The notes: generated by a model from the letters alone, not told the origin. 6,191 nt of DNA from Verrucomicrobia subdivision 3 bacterium UBA7542 (GCA_002479245.1 DLMG01000382.1:1-6191), one strand, 5' to 3'. Shown: positions 1-6,110, counted from the stretch's first letter. A program made the numbers and translations.

Positions 1-160
1 GGTTTGTGGTGACCGCTGACACTGTGGAGTTCCAAGATACTCTTGGCGTATCGTGGCGAGGTATGATTCGTCAGATGACAGAACCAGAACGCGGGAGGGA
101 AAAATTGTCGGCAACGGAGATTTGCGATTGTTCCAGCTTGGAAAAAACCAGCCCGAAAAA
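1..160. other. Left flank, no recognisable gene
   Basis: I recognise no gene here. One plus-strand frame is open from the window edge, but it runs straight through the terminator hairpin into the antisense of the next gene, so it is probably not coding. A second plus-strand frame stops at 161-163, immediately before the hairpin, and could be the end of a short plus-strand gene. It has another stop at 17-19 and no convincing start in between. Confidence 0.3.
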
Positions 161-162
161 TG

Positions 163-193
163 AAAAACTCCACCGGTTTTATGGCCGGTGGAG
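163..193 (-). terminator. Rho-independent terminator of the first PEP-CTERM gene
   Basis: On the minus strand a perfect 9-bp GC-rich stem (CTCCACCGG at 168-176 pairing with CCGGTGGAG at 185-193, 8-nt loop) is followed by TTTTTCATTTTT. It lies about 39 nt past the stop codon of the gene ending at 232. The plus strand also has a short T run (195-198) after the hairpin, so weak bidirectional termination is possible. Confidence 0.85.
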
Positions 194-231
194 GTTTTGC
201 TGGTTAATTTACTTCGGGTTGCTCCAATGGA

Positions 232-882
232 TTAACGCTGATGCCGACGCAAGAGAGTTATTCCGAACATGCCGAATGCCAGCAACCCCAAAGTCGATGG
301 TTCAGGCACAGGCGCGTAAGCAACATCATCGAATTCAAATGCAGGTGTTGAAGTGGTGGCAACAACGCTCGAAAATGGAGTCGTGGAAGTAAAGTTGACA
401 TAAATGGTGTTCCACCCGTTAAACGATGAAATCAAATTACCAAAATCATTGCTAGTGACCGCACCGATGACGTTATTTGCGCTGTCGTAGAACGTAAGGG
501 TGTCACTTGGGTCAACTGACCCCCAAAGAATTCCCAAATAATTCTCTGGGGTTGCAAAACTGAGCCTCGCTGAACCACCGGGGTCAACGGCGACATATTG
601 GCTGGCATCAAAACCACTGGAATCTACAGGTTCACCAAAATAAGACGCAGTGGAACCGTAGAAGAACGGCGTTGAACCTACAGATGAACTGCCCGTGAGA
701 AGGTAGGCAGACCCGGACAGGGTCAAAATGGATGGCGATGGCTCGTCAAAAGTTTCCAGCGTGGGGTTGCTGAAGGATGGAAGACCATTGCTGGCGAGGG
801 TATAGGAAATCTGCGCTTTGGCGATGTTTGGGGCGCTTAGAGCCAGAATACCTGCGATTGCGATTGATAGATGTTTTTTCAT
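232..882 (-). CDS. PEP-CTERM sorting-domain surface protein (Npun_F0296-like)
   Basis: This is a 216-aa exported protein. Residues 1-24 form a Sec signal peptide (MKKHLSIAIAGILALSAPNIAKAQ region: KK, hydrophobic core, AKA cleavage site). The body (about 25-190) is Ser/Thr/Gly-rich, without cysteines, and predicted beta-rich. The stretches YLGILWGSVDPSDTLTFYD and FEFDDVAYAPVPEPS resemble exosortase-dependent surface proteins of the Npun_F0296 type; that assignment is from memory of the family. The C-terminus has the full tripartite sorting tail: VPEP motif at about 192-195, hydrophobic helix, then RRHQR. PEP-CTERM proteins are known to be processed by exosortase in the inner membrane and linked to exopolysaccharide/biofilm matrix; no exosortase gene is in the window. 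The start is fixed by a strong Shine-Dalgarno (CTCCT on the plus strand, 889-893) 6 nt upstream. Its tail DNA is nearly identical to that of the next PEP-CTERM gene although the bodies are unrelated. Confidence 0.85.
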   Translation of the reverse strand: MKKHLSIAIAGILALSAPNIAKAQISYTLASNGLPSFSNPTLETFDEPSPSILTLSGSAYLLTGSSSVGSTPFFYGSTASYFGEPVDSSGFDASQYVAVDPGGSARLSFATPENYLGILWGSVDPSDTLTFYDSANNVIGAVTSNDFGNLISSFNGWNTIYVNFTSTTPFSSVVATTSTPAFEFDDVAYAPVPEPSTLGLLAFGMFGITLLRRHQR

Positions 883-1000
883 AGTTTGCTCCTGAGTTTT
901 GATGTTGTTGATTTGATTTGAAGTGACTTATCAAAAGCGTGCAAACGCAGCCAAACGAACGCCGAAAACTGAGCCCCGCCGGGCCTGCGATGCCACCTTC

Positions 1001-1095
1001 TGATTAACTACGACATTACGCCGACTTCATTTTCTGTCCAGAAAAAGTTATCCACACCCTGAGATGTGCCTTCTATTGCTAATCTGATTGGCAGA
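1001..1095 (-). repeat. Conserved upstream element, copy A
   Basis: This non-coding segment aligns without gaps to 2114-2208, with 68 of 95 bases identical by hand count. Weaker similarity continues to about 1130. Mismatches fall evenly across the three codon phases, so conservation does not look protein-coding. The best-conserved core is about 1034-1057 (21 of 25 bases). Inside it are a 7-bp-arm inverted repeat (1030-1045) and a sequence matching the DnaA box consensus (1048-1056). It lies about 119 bp upstream of the first PEP-CTERM start codon, read on the minus strand. It may be a promoter/operator region or an old mobile-element relic; which one is inference. Confidence 0.65.
1030..1045. 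promoter_or_regulatory. Operator-like inverted repeat in copy A
   Basis: TTTTCTG (1030-1036) and CAGAAAA (1039-1045) are perfect inverted repeats with a 2-bp TC spacer, the size and symmetry of a dimeric repressor or activator site. Copy B keeps the CTG-TC-CAG centre (2147-2154) but its outer arms are degraded. No regulator can be named. Confidence 0.35.
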
Positions 1096-1113
1096 AACCG
1101 TCTGCCTTTCCAC

Positions 1114-1129
1114 GGTGTTAATTAACACC
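1114..1129. promoter_or_regulatory. Perfect 16-bp palindrome
   Basis: GGTGTTAATTAACACC is its own reverse complement. It lies at the outer edge of copy A, 44 bp past the stop codon of the propeller gene on the minus strand. No T run follows on either strand, so it is a poor terminator, and a protein-binding site is more likely. The corresponding place in copy B (about 2222-2237) keeps only a broken form of it. Confidence 0.4.
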
Positions 1130-1172
1130 CACTTTTGAGTTGCGGCGACAAGGCAAACAGCTTGCTGGTGGA

Positions 1173-2081
1173 TTAACGCTGATGCCGACGCAAGAGAGTT
1201 ATCCCAAACATGCCGATGGCCAGCAACCCCAAAGCCGAGGGTTCAGGCACGGGCAAGGTTTCGCCTTGGAAGGCCAGTGCCGTGGGACCATTCAGACCAG
1301 AGGCAAATATGCTTTGACTGCCGTTTGGCGTGATTTCGGTAATGCTGTTACCTCCGTAATAGCCGTAATTTGCCACAAACAAATCGCCCGCGTTGTTAAA
1401 TGCCAGTCCTATAGGATAAGACAACCCAGAGGCAAAGAGGCTTCGGGTTCCGCTGGGAGTATATTCCCAAATGTTGCCCCTCTCGTTTTCCGATGCAAAC
1501 AAATCGCCCGCACTATTAAAGGCCAATCCTTCAACCAAATCCAACCCGGAGGCAAAGACGCTTTGTGTTCCCGTCGGCGTGATTTCGACAATTTCGGTAC
1601 CGCTCGCCACAAACAAATCGCCCGCATTGTTAAAGGCCAGTCCGATAGCATTCTTTACCCCGGAGGCAAAGATGCTTTCCGTTCCGTTGGGCGTGATTTC
1701 CGTGACGGTGCCGCCGCTTATGCTTGTCACAAACAAATCGCCTGTGCTGTTGAAGGCTAGGCCATACGGGCTGGTCACCGAGGCAAAGGTGCTTTGCATT
1801 CCGCCTGATGTGAACTCATAAATGTTATCGCTCTTGCCATCCGTCTCAAACAAATCGCCCGCGTTGTTAAATGCCAGTCCCGTAGGGTAAGACAACCCCG
1901 TGGCAAAAGTGCTTTGCGTTCCGCTTGGCGTGAATTCATAGATGCTGCTGCTGCCCCCATCGGCTTCAAACAGATTCTGCGCCTGCGTGCTGGAGGCAAT
2001 CAGCATGACCGCTGCCGCACAGACCACTCCGCCAAATGAATGACACACGGTACGAATGATGGATTTGGATTTTGTTTTCAT
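1173..2081 (-). CDS. Six-repeat beta-propeller PEP-CTERM protein
   Basis: This is a 302-aa secreted protein. Residues 1-34 are a long signal peptide with a basic start (MKTKSKSIIR), a hydrophobic stretch (VVCAAAVMLIASS) and a TQA|Q cleavage site. Residues 36 to about 277 are six tandem repeats of about 38-41 aa, each following the pattern DLF-x(6-12)-I-x-E-(F/I/Y)-T-P-x-G-x-x-S-x-FASGL-x(4)-GLAFNNAG. This is typical of NHL/SMP-30-like (Vgb-like) propellers, with one repeat per likely blade. The tail is VPEPSALGLLAIGM, a hydrophobic helix, then RRHQR: an exosortase PEP-CTERM signal. The six repeats suggest a closed six-bladed propeller; the ligand is unknown. I see no catalytic residues, so a binding or matrix role is inferred. 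The repeats are also visible in the DNA as a ~114-120-bp period (for example near 1380, 1500, 1613, 1733 and 1849). The ribosome binding site is weak. Confidence 0.85.
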   Translation of the reverse strand: MKTKSKSIIRTVCHSFGGVVCAAAVMLIASSTQAQNLFEADGGSSSIYEFTPSGTQSTFATGLSYPTGLAFNNAGDLFETDGKSDNIYEFTSGGMQSTFASVTSPYGLAFNSTGDLFVTSISGGTVTEITPNGTESIFASGVKNAIGLAFNNAGDLFVASGTEIVEITPTGTQSVFASGLDLVEGLAFNSAGDLFASENERGNIWEYTPSGTRSLFASGLSYPIGLAFNNAGDLFVANYGYYGGNSITEITPNGSQSIFASGLNGPTALAFQGETLPVPEPSALGLLAIGMFGITLLRRHQR

Positions 2082-2113
2082 AGGGTCTCATAGGTTCAAG
2101 TTTCTTTCCTGAC

Positions 2114-2208
2114 TGATTAATTGCGATTCTACGCCACCACCAATTCCTGTCCAGAATAAGTTGTTCACATCACAACGGGTGCTTTCTGTTGCGAATCCGA
2201 CTGGAAGA
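2114..2208 (-). repeat. Conserved upstream element, copy B
   Basis: This is the ungapped partner of 1001-1095 at about 72% identity. It lies only 33 bp upstream of the propeller gene start codon on the minus strand, compared with about 119 bp for copy A. Its far end touches the start of the DUF2779-like remnant on the plus strand, with weak similarity to copy A continuing to about 2236. It may carry the promoter of the propeller gene. The different spacing argues that, if it is a promoter, the leader of copy A is simply longer. Confidence 0.65.
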
Positions 2209-2540
2209 GAAAGCCGGCCTTCCCGATGTTGACGACACCCTTCAAGCCGTGTTTGACCAAGGGCACGAAGTCGGTGCGTTTGCCAAGAAAATGTTCCCCG
2301 ATGGTGTTGAAGTGGAAGTTGACCCCACCGATTTTGAGGGCGCAATCCAGTTGACCCAAAAACATCTTCCGTCAAAGCGGCCGATTTTTGAGGCCACACT
2401 TTCGGCCAACGGTGGATTCGCCCGTTCCGACATTTTGAATCCGGTCAGCAAAAACGAATGGGATTTAATTGAGGTCAAATCCACCACGTCATTGAAGGAT
2501 GTTCACATTCCTGACTTGGCATTTCAGGCGTGGGTGTCGG
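2189..2540 (+). pseudogene. Remnant of a DUF2779-type PD-(D/E)XK protein
   Basis: The translated piece contains LQAVFDQGHEVGAFAKKMFP followed by a segment with D81, E95-V-K97 and Q113 (SDIL, LIEVKS and DLAFQAW; numbered from 2189). This matches the N-terminal part of DUF2779 proteins, which carry a Cas4/RecB-like PD-(D/E)XK nuclease fold with D, ExK and Q motifs; recognition is from memory. The family is usually around 500 aa or more. Here only about 110 residues remain, the usual N-terminal part with its cysteine motif is missing, and after about 2537 the reading frame no longer resembles the family and runs out of frame into mutY. No proper start codon with ribosome binding site is visible. 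I read it as a truncated, dead gene; a short functional domain is less likely. Confidence 0.6.
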
Positions 2541-2618
2541 TACGGTTAAACCGATTCACGATGTTGACGGCCAAAAGGGTCTGGTCTTGCGTTTGGACGT
2601 TTTTTATCTGTATTTGGT

Positions 2619-3941
2619 GTGGTGACATTGAATCGGCGAAAAATCACTGCCATTGTTTCAAAATTGCTGGATTGGTTTTCGCAAAACGCCCGCGACCTGC
2701 CGTGGCGGCGCACCCGCGATCCCTACGCCATCTGGGTCTCCGAAATCATGCTCCAGCAGACCCAGGTCAAGACGGTCATGCCGTATTGGGAACGCTGGAT
2801 GCGCGAACTGTCCACCGTCCAAGCCGCCGCCAATGCGAGTCCGGACAAAATCCACAAGCTTTGGGAGGGCCTCGGCTATTACACCCGCGCCCGCAACCTG
2901 CAAAAGGCGGCGCGGCAAATCATGGAGAAACACGGCGGCAAATTTCCGGATAACTTCGATGCCGTGGTCGCTTTGCCGGGAATCGGGCGTTACACCGCCG
3001 GCGCGATTTGCAGCATTGCGTTCAACCAGCCGACGCCTATCCTTGACGGCAATGTCATCCGGGTTTTGACGCGGGTTTTTGGCGTCGGGGAAAACCCGCG
3101 TGAGAAGAAGACGAATACGCGACTTTGGCAACTGGCGGAAGAATTGGTTGTTCACGCTTCCGCCAACAATTCGAGGACGAGAACGAGCCGTCTTCGTTAC
3201 ACTTCGCCGCGCCAAGGAACGAAGGACGAGGACGAGGAAAAGTCCGCGTGCTCGCACTTCGTACTTCGCCCTTCGCACTTCAACCAGTCCCTCATGGAAC
3301 TTGGCGCGCTGATCTGTACGCCGCGCCAGCCGAAATGCCCGGTTTGTCCGGTGAAAAAACTTTGCGTTGCCTTTCGCGAAGACCGCGTCGGGGAGTTGCC
3401 AAACCTTGGCCGGCGCACCGCCACCACCGCACGCCATTTCATCGCGTTTGTCATCGAGCGAAATGGAAAATTCCTTGTCCGGCAACGGCCCGCCGGCGTC
3501 GTGAACGCGCATTTGTGGGAATTTCCAAATGTGGAAATCGTGCCAAACCAACGTAGCAGCGGACGTCAGTCCGCTCATTATTTCCGCAAGAAAAGTCAGA
3601 GCCGACTGACGTCCACCCTCCGCAGTATTGCTACGGAGGACGGGTCGGCTGCTACGGTTCAGGAGCCTGATTTGGAAATTATCCGCGCAGCAAAAAGCCT
3701 CGGCATTGAACCACCGACCCTCCAGCCGCTTTGCACGGTAAAACATTCCATCACCCGCTATCGCATCATGCTGGAAGCCTGGCGTGTCTCTTTCGAAGGG
3801 TCGATCTCCGCGAGACCCAAAAATTTCAAAATGGGGCGGCGTGGAACTCCACCTTCCGAAACCGGCGTCTGGCTGACTACCGGCCAAATGCAGCGACTGG
3901 CTTTTACCAGCGCGCACCGTAAGATTTTACGGGCGTTATAA
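2619..3941 (+). CDS. mutY: A/G-specific adenine glycosylase MutY
   Basis: Removes adenine mispaired with 8-oxoguanine, in base excision repair of oxidised DNA. The N-terminal HhH-GPD domain (about 10-230) has the catalytic Glu in SEIMLQQTQV (E42), the hairpin LPGIGRYTAGAI (119-130) and the catalytic Asp in PILDGNV (D143). The [4Fe-4S] loop is C233-x6-C240-x2-C243-x5-C249. The C-terminal NUDIX-like 8-oxoG recognition domain starts near RHFIAF (272) and ends in the typical LAFTSAHRKIL. At 440 aa it is about 70-80 aa longer than usual. The excess is two in-frame insertions of repeat DNA: about residues 183-220, just before the Fe-S loop, and about 312-346, inside the NUDIX-like domain. All key residues remain, so the enzyme may still work. 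Start choice is uncertain: GTG at 2619 or 2622, or TTG at 2628, none with a good ribosome binding site. Confidence 0.9.
   Translation: MVTLNRRKITAIVSKLLDWFSQNARDLPWRRTRDPYAIWVSEIMLQQTQVKTVMPYWERWMRELSTVQAAANASPDKIHKLWEGLGYYTRARNLQKAARQIMEKHGGKFPDNFDAVVALPGIGRYTAGAICSIAFNQPTPILDGNVIRVLTRVFGVGENPREKKTNTRLWQLAEELVVHASANNSRTRTSRLRYTSPRQGTKDEDEEKSACSHFVLRPSHFNQSLMELGALICTPRQPKCPVCPVKKLCVAFREDRVGELPNLGRRTATTARHFIAFVIERNGKFLVRQRPAGVVNAHLWEFPNVEIVPNQRSSGRQSAHYFRKKSQSRLTSTLRSIATEDGSAATVQEPDLEIIRAAKSLGIEPPTLQPLCTVKHSITRYRIMLEAWRVSFEGSISARPKNFKMGRRGTPPSETGVWLTTGQMQRLAFTSAHRKILRAL
3163..3281 (+). repeat. In-frame GA-rich/heptad repeat insertion in mutY
   Basis: This block interrupts the normally compact stretch between the catalytic Asp region and FNQSLMELGALIC. 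It contains two GACGA-rich runs (CGAGGACGAGAACGAG near 3172 and GGACGAGGACGAGG at 3224-3237) and four tandem 7-bp units, GCACTTC, GTACTTC, GCCCTTC, GCACTTC, at 3254-3281. The encoded 35-40 residues are low-complexity and absent from MutY proteins I know. Exact boundaries are uncertain by about 10 bp. Confidence 0.6.
3553..3655. mobile_element. 103-bp REP/MITE-like inverted-repeat element inside mutY
   Basis: The ends are inverted repeats: GTAGCAGC at 3553-3560 and GCTGCTAC at 3648-3655, with 11 of 12 bases paired. A longer inner inverted repeat (3561-3576 against 3599-3614, 15 of 16 bases) forms one hairpin, and CCTCCG (3617-3622) with CGGAGG (3634-3639) forms another. It carries no gene, as expected for a non-autonomous element moved in trans by a REP-associated (RAYT) transposase; none is present here. 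It sits in frame and encodes about residues 312-346 of MutY. No clear target duplication was found. Confidence 0.65.
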
Positions 3942-3968
3942 TATTCAGGTCTCGCACACATTCTGTGC

Positions 3969-4037
3969 GGAGTTCCGCCTTTAGGCGGTTCCGGGAGTGG
4001 CAAACATCCGGCCAGGACCGCCTAAAGGCGGAACTCC
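3969..4037. repeat. REPIN-like double hairpin downstream of mutY
   Basis: Two 23-24-bp arms (3969-3992 and 4015-4037) are inverted copies of each other, differing by one missing A. Each arm is itself a small hairpin (CCGCC-TTTA-GGCGG type), separated by a ~22-bp spacer. Two inverted REP units are the definition of a REPIN. It lies in the 156-bp gap between mutY and the cysteine desulfurase gene. It could act as an mRNA end or stabiliser, but has no T tract. Confidence 0.7.
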
Positions 4038-4097
4038 AAACAACCACTACCACAAAAAACTCGCCAGCGCCGCCACTAAAAGTATCCTGTCCGGCCG

Positions 4098-5252
4098 ATG
4101 ATTTACTTCGATCACAACGCCACCGCGCCGGTGATGCGCGAGGCGCGCGAAGCCTGGCTCGAGGCCACCGAGCGCAACCCGGGCAACGCGTCCAGCCCGC
4201 ATCAAATCGGCGGGCGCGCCAACGCCGCGCTCAAGGAGGCGCGCGAAAAACTCGCGCACTTTCTCGACTGCCAGCCGGCCGATATCGTCTGGACGAGCGG
4301 CGCAACCGAGGCGAACAACATGGTCATGCACCACTTTGCGCGGACGCTTGATCCCGCAAAGCGGGACGAAGTCTGGGTTTCTGCCATCGAACATCCCTGC
4401 GTCCACGAATCCGCGAAACATTATTTCGGCAAACGCGCCCGATTGATTCCGGTCACCCACGACGGCGTGATTGACTTGGACTGGCTGACGGCGGAACTCG
4501 CCGACACGCGGCCCGGGCTTGTCGGCATCATGGCCGCGAACAACGAGACCGGCGTCATCCAGCCTTGGCGCGAGGCGCTGGCCATTTGCCGCCAATACAA
4601 GGTGCCCTTCTTCAGCGACGCTGTGCAATGGCTCGGCAAAATGCCAGCCAGGGGACTGGGCGAATGCGATTATCTGAGCGGCGCGGCGCACAAGTTCGGC
4701 GGGCCGCGTGGCGTGGGTTTTTTGAAAGTGCCGCATCGCAGCCAGGTCACTCCCCTGCTCCTCGGCGGCAAACAGGAACAAGGCCGCCGGGCCGGAACAG
4801 AAAATGTCCCGATTATTTTGTCCATGCTCGCCAGCTTGGAAGCGCGCGAAAAACAACTCGCCCGCTGCGAACACATCCTGCGCAATGTGTGGCGCGAGAA
4901 TTTTGAGCGGCAGCTTTTGAAGAATCTGTCGGGCGCGGTCATCGTCGGCGCGAATTCGCCGCGTTTGTGGAACACGGTTTCGGCGTTGATGCCGGAAGGC
5001 GTCCAACTGCGCTGGCTGACGAAACTCGACAAGGCCGGTTTTGCGGTTTCGACCGGTTCCGCCTGCACCACCGGCAAGGAAGAGCCGTCGCACGTGCTGG
5101 CGGCGATGGGTTTCAAATCCGCCGAGGCGCATCGCGTGCTGCGTTTCAGCAGTGGTTGGGAAACGACGGAAGCCAACTGGCACGCCCTGGCCGACGCGCT
5201 GGCCAAAGTCCATGCCGAAGTGCATCATGCCAAAGCGCAAGCTGTCGCTTGA
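4098..5252 (+). CDS. Cysteine desulfurase (IscS/NifS family)
   Basis: A 384-aa PLP enzyme that takes sulfur from L-cysteine as a persulfide for Fe-S clusters and other sulfur compounds, giving alanine. Visible landmarks: N-terminal [10 protein letters not shown] (2-11); TSGATEANN (66-74), a PLP phosphate-binding loop; EHPCV with the PLP-stacking His (H99); NNETG (148-152); DAVQ with the PLP-pyridine Asp (D174); [15 protein letters not shown] with the Schiff-base Lys (K199); [14 protein letters not shown] (223-236); and [17 protein letters not shown] with the persulfide Cys (C323). The SGSAC loop and EPSHVL place it in group I (IscS/NifS-like) rather than SufS. Length is normal for the family. 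No scaffold (IscU/NifU) or regulator lies beside it, so I do not choose between iscS and nifS. No clear ribosome binding site precedes the ATG. The superoxide dismutase gene follows after 58 bp and could be co-transcribed. Confidence 0.92.
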   Translation: MIYFDHNATAPVMREAREAWLEATERNPGNASSPHQIGGRANAALKEAREKLAHFLDCQPADIVWTSGATEANNMVMHHFARTLDPAKRDEVWVSAIEHPCVHESAKHYFGKRARLIPVTHDGVIDLDWLTAELADTRPGLVGIMAANNETGVIQPWREALAICRQYKVPFFSDAVQWLGKMPARGLGECDYLSGAAHKFGGPRGVGFLKVPHRSQVTPLLLGGKQEQGRRAGTENVPIILSMLASLEAREKQLARCEHILRNVWRENFERQLLKNLSGAVIVGANSPRLWNTVSALMPEGVQLRWLTKLDKAGFAVSTGSACTTGKEEPSHVLAAMGFKSAEAHRVLRFSSGWETTEANWHALADALAKVHAEVHHAKAQAVA

Positions 5253-5297
5253 ACTTTTTGTCCCGGTTGACTGTCAAATGTGGAAATCCCCAAACCC

Positions 5298-5303
5298 AGG
5301 AGA
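5298..5303 (+). promoter_or_regulatory. Ribosome binding site fixing the superoxide dismutase start
   Basis: AGGAGA lies 7 nt upstream of the ATG at 5311. It decides the start: the open frame extends back to 5041 inside the desulfurase gene, but that upstream part is out of frame with the desulfurase and has no family similarity. Confidence 0.8.
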
Positions 5304-5310
5304 CCAAATT

Positions 5311-6099
5311 ATGATGACCCGACGCCAAGCCATTAAAACCACCGCGCTTGCCAGTGCTGCGTTCGCCACGTTGCCCGGCGCGGTCGCCCAAACGACGACC
5401 ACGTTGCCCGGCGCGGTCGCCCAAGAACCGATCAAGCTGAGTCAGCCACTGATCACCACCGCGGGCAGCGGCCCGTTCACGTTGCCGCCGTTGCCCTACG
5501 CCTACGACGCGCTTGAACCGCACATTGACGCCCGCACGATGGAGATTCACCACGACAAACATCACGCCGCCTACGTGGCGAATTTAAACAAGGCGGTCGC
5601 CGACTGGCCGGAGATTCCCGACCTCAGTAAAAAATCCGTCGGGGTTTTGCTTCAAAATTTGAATTCTGTTCCTGAAAAAATCCGCACCGCCGTCCGCAAC
5701 AACGGCGGCGGGCATTTCAACCATTCGCTGTTCTGGGAGATGATGAAGCCGGCCGGCGGTGGCGAACCGGCCGGTGAACTGGCCAAAGCCATTGATTCCG
5801 GCTTCGGCAGCTTCGCCGCGTTCAAAGACAACTTCACCAGGGTCGCACTCGGACAATTCGGCAGCGGCTGGGCCTGGCTCGTCCTCGACGGCAGGCAATT
5901 GAAAATCGAATCCACACCCAATCAAGACACGCCGTTGAGTTCAGGCCGCACACCGCTCCTCGGCCTCGACGTTTGGGAGCACGCCTACTACCTGAAGCAC
6001 CAAAACAAGCGGGCGGATTACATCGCCGCGTGGTGGAACGTCGTGAATTGGAACTTTGCGGCGGATGAATTTCACGCCGTCACCCATCAGCCGGTCTGA
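5311..6099 (+). CDS. Exported Mn-type superoxide dismutase
   Basis: A 262-aa Fe/Mn-family superoxide dismutase, converting superoxide to O2 and H2O2. The mature domain starts near [17 protein letters not shown] (56-72). The four metal ligands are visible: H80 (EIHHDKHH), H138 (FNHSLFW), D220 and H224 (LDVWEHAYY). STPNQDTPL supplies the active-site Gln (Q205) from the C-terminal domain, and [13 protein letters not shown] has Gly where Fe enzymes have Gln; both are features of Mn-type enzymes, though cambialistic activity is possible. Unlike cytosolic enzymes it has an N-terminal extension of about 55 aa: [13 protein letters not shown] (twin-arginine-like), a short hydrophobic stretch and an AVA|Q cleavage site, which suggests Tat export of the folded protein. 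The cleavage region is tandemly duplicated. The gene converges with a minus-strand gene ending 11 bp downstream, with no visible terminator. Confidence 0.92.
   Translation: MMTRRQAIKTTALASAAFATLPGAVAQTTTTLPGAVAQEPIKLSQPLITTAGSGPFTLPPLPYAYDALEPHIDARTMEIHHDKHHAAYVANLNKAVADWPEIPDLSKKSVGVLLQNLNSVPEKIRTAVRNNGGGHFNHSLFWEMMKPAGGGEPAGELAKAIDSGFGSFAAFKDNFTRVALGQFGSGWAWLVLDGRQLKIESTPNQDTPLSSGRTPLLGLDVWEHAYYLKHQNKRADYIAAWWNVVNWNFAADEFHAVTHQPV
5366..5424 (+). repeat. 33-bp-offset tandem duplication in the signal peptide region
   Basis: A 26-bp sequence encoding TLPGAVAQ occurs at 5366-5391 and identically at 5399-5424, giving an 11-aa in-frame duplication. It doubles the AVA|Q signal-peptidase-like site. 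The identity of the two copies suggests a recent slippage or duplication event. Confidence 0.85.
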
Positions 6100-6110
6100 T
6101 TTTCTGCGGG

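Larger units (their letters stand above)
883..1172. other. Intergenic region between the two PEP-CTERM genes
   Basis: This 290-bp stretch has no credible gene. It holds the ribosome binding site of the downstream gene, a ~118-bp leader, the conserved upstream element (1001-1095), a small hairpin (GGCAGA 1090-1095 with TCTGCC 1101-1106) and a perfect 16-bp palindrome at 1114-1129. I see no T-tract terminator for the gene ending at 1173. Confidence 0.6.

Noticed and set aside
930..960. Sigma-54-like promoter upstream of the first PEP-CTERM gene (minus strand TGGCTGCGTTTGC)
   Set aside because: The spacing between the GG and GC elements is 8 instead of 10 bases.
1140..1760. Plus-strand open frame with repeated HKQIA units
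   Set aside because: The repeats are the antisense image of the propeller blades on the minus strand.
2658..3917. Long minus-strand open frame (419 codons) opposite mutY
   Set aside because: It is antisense to a well-supported mutY, is rich in Arg/Pro/Gly shadow composition and resembles no family.
3937..3942. Perfect TATAAT at the end of mutY as a promoter for the desulfurase gene
   Set aside because: No suitable -35 sequence lies 16-18 bp upstream, and the match overlaps the mutY stop codon; a chance AT-rich hit is likely.
4047..5240. Long minus-strand open frame (397 codons) opposite the cysteine desulfurase
   Set aside because: It mirrors a GC-rich gene with all catalytic motifs on the plus strand; it has no ribosome binding site or family similarity.
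5238..5258. Hairpin plus T run at the desulfurase stop codon as a terminator
   Set aside because: The stem is only 5 bp (CAAGC/GCTTG) with three bases before the T run; too weak to call.
5041..5310. Upstream extension of the superoxide dismutase frame
   Set aside because: It overlaps the desulfurase gene in another frame; the strong ribosome binding site and Tat-like signal place the start at 5311.
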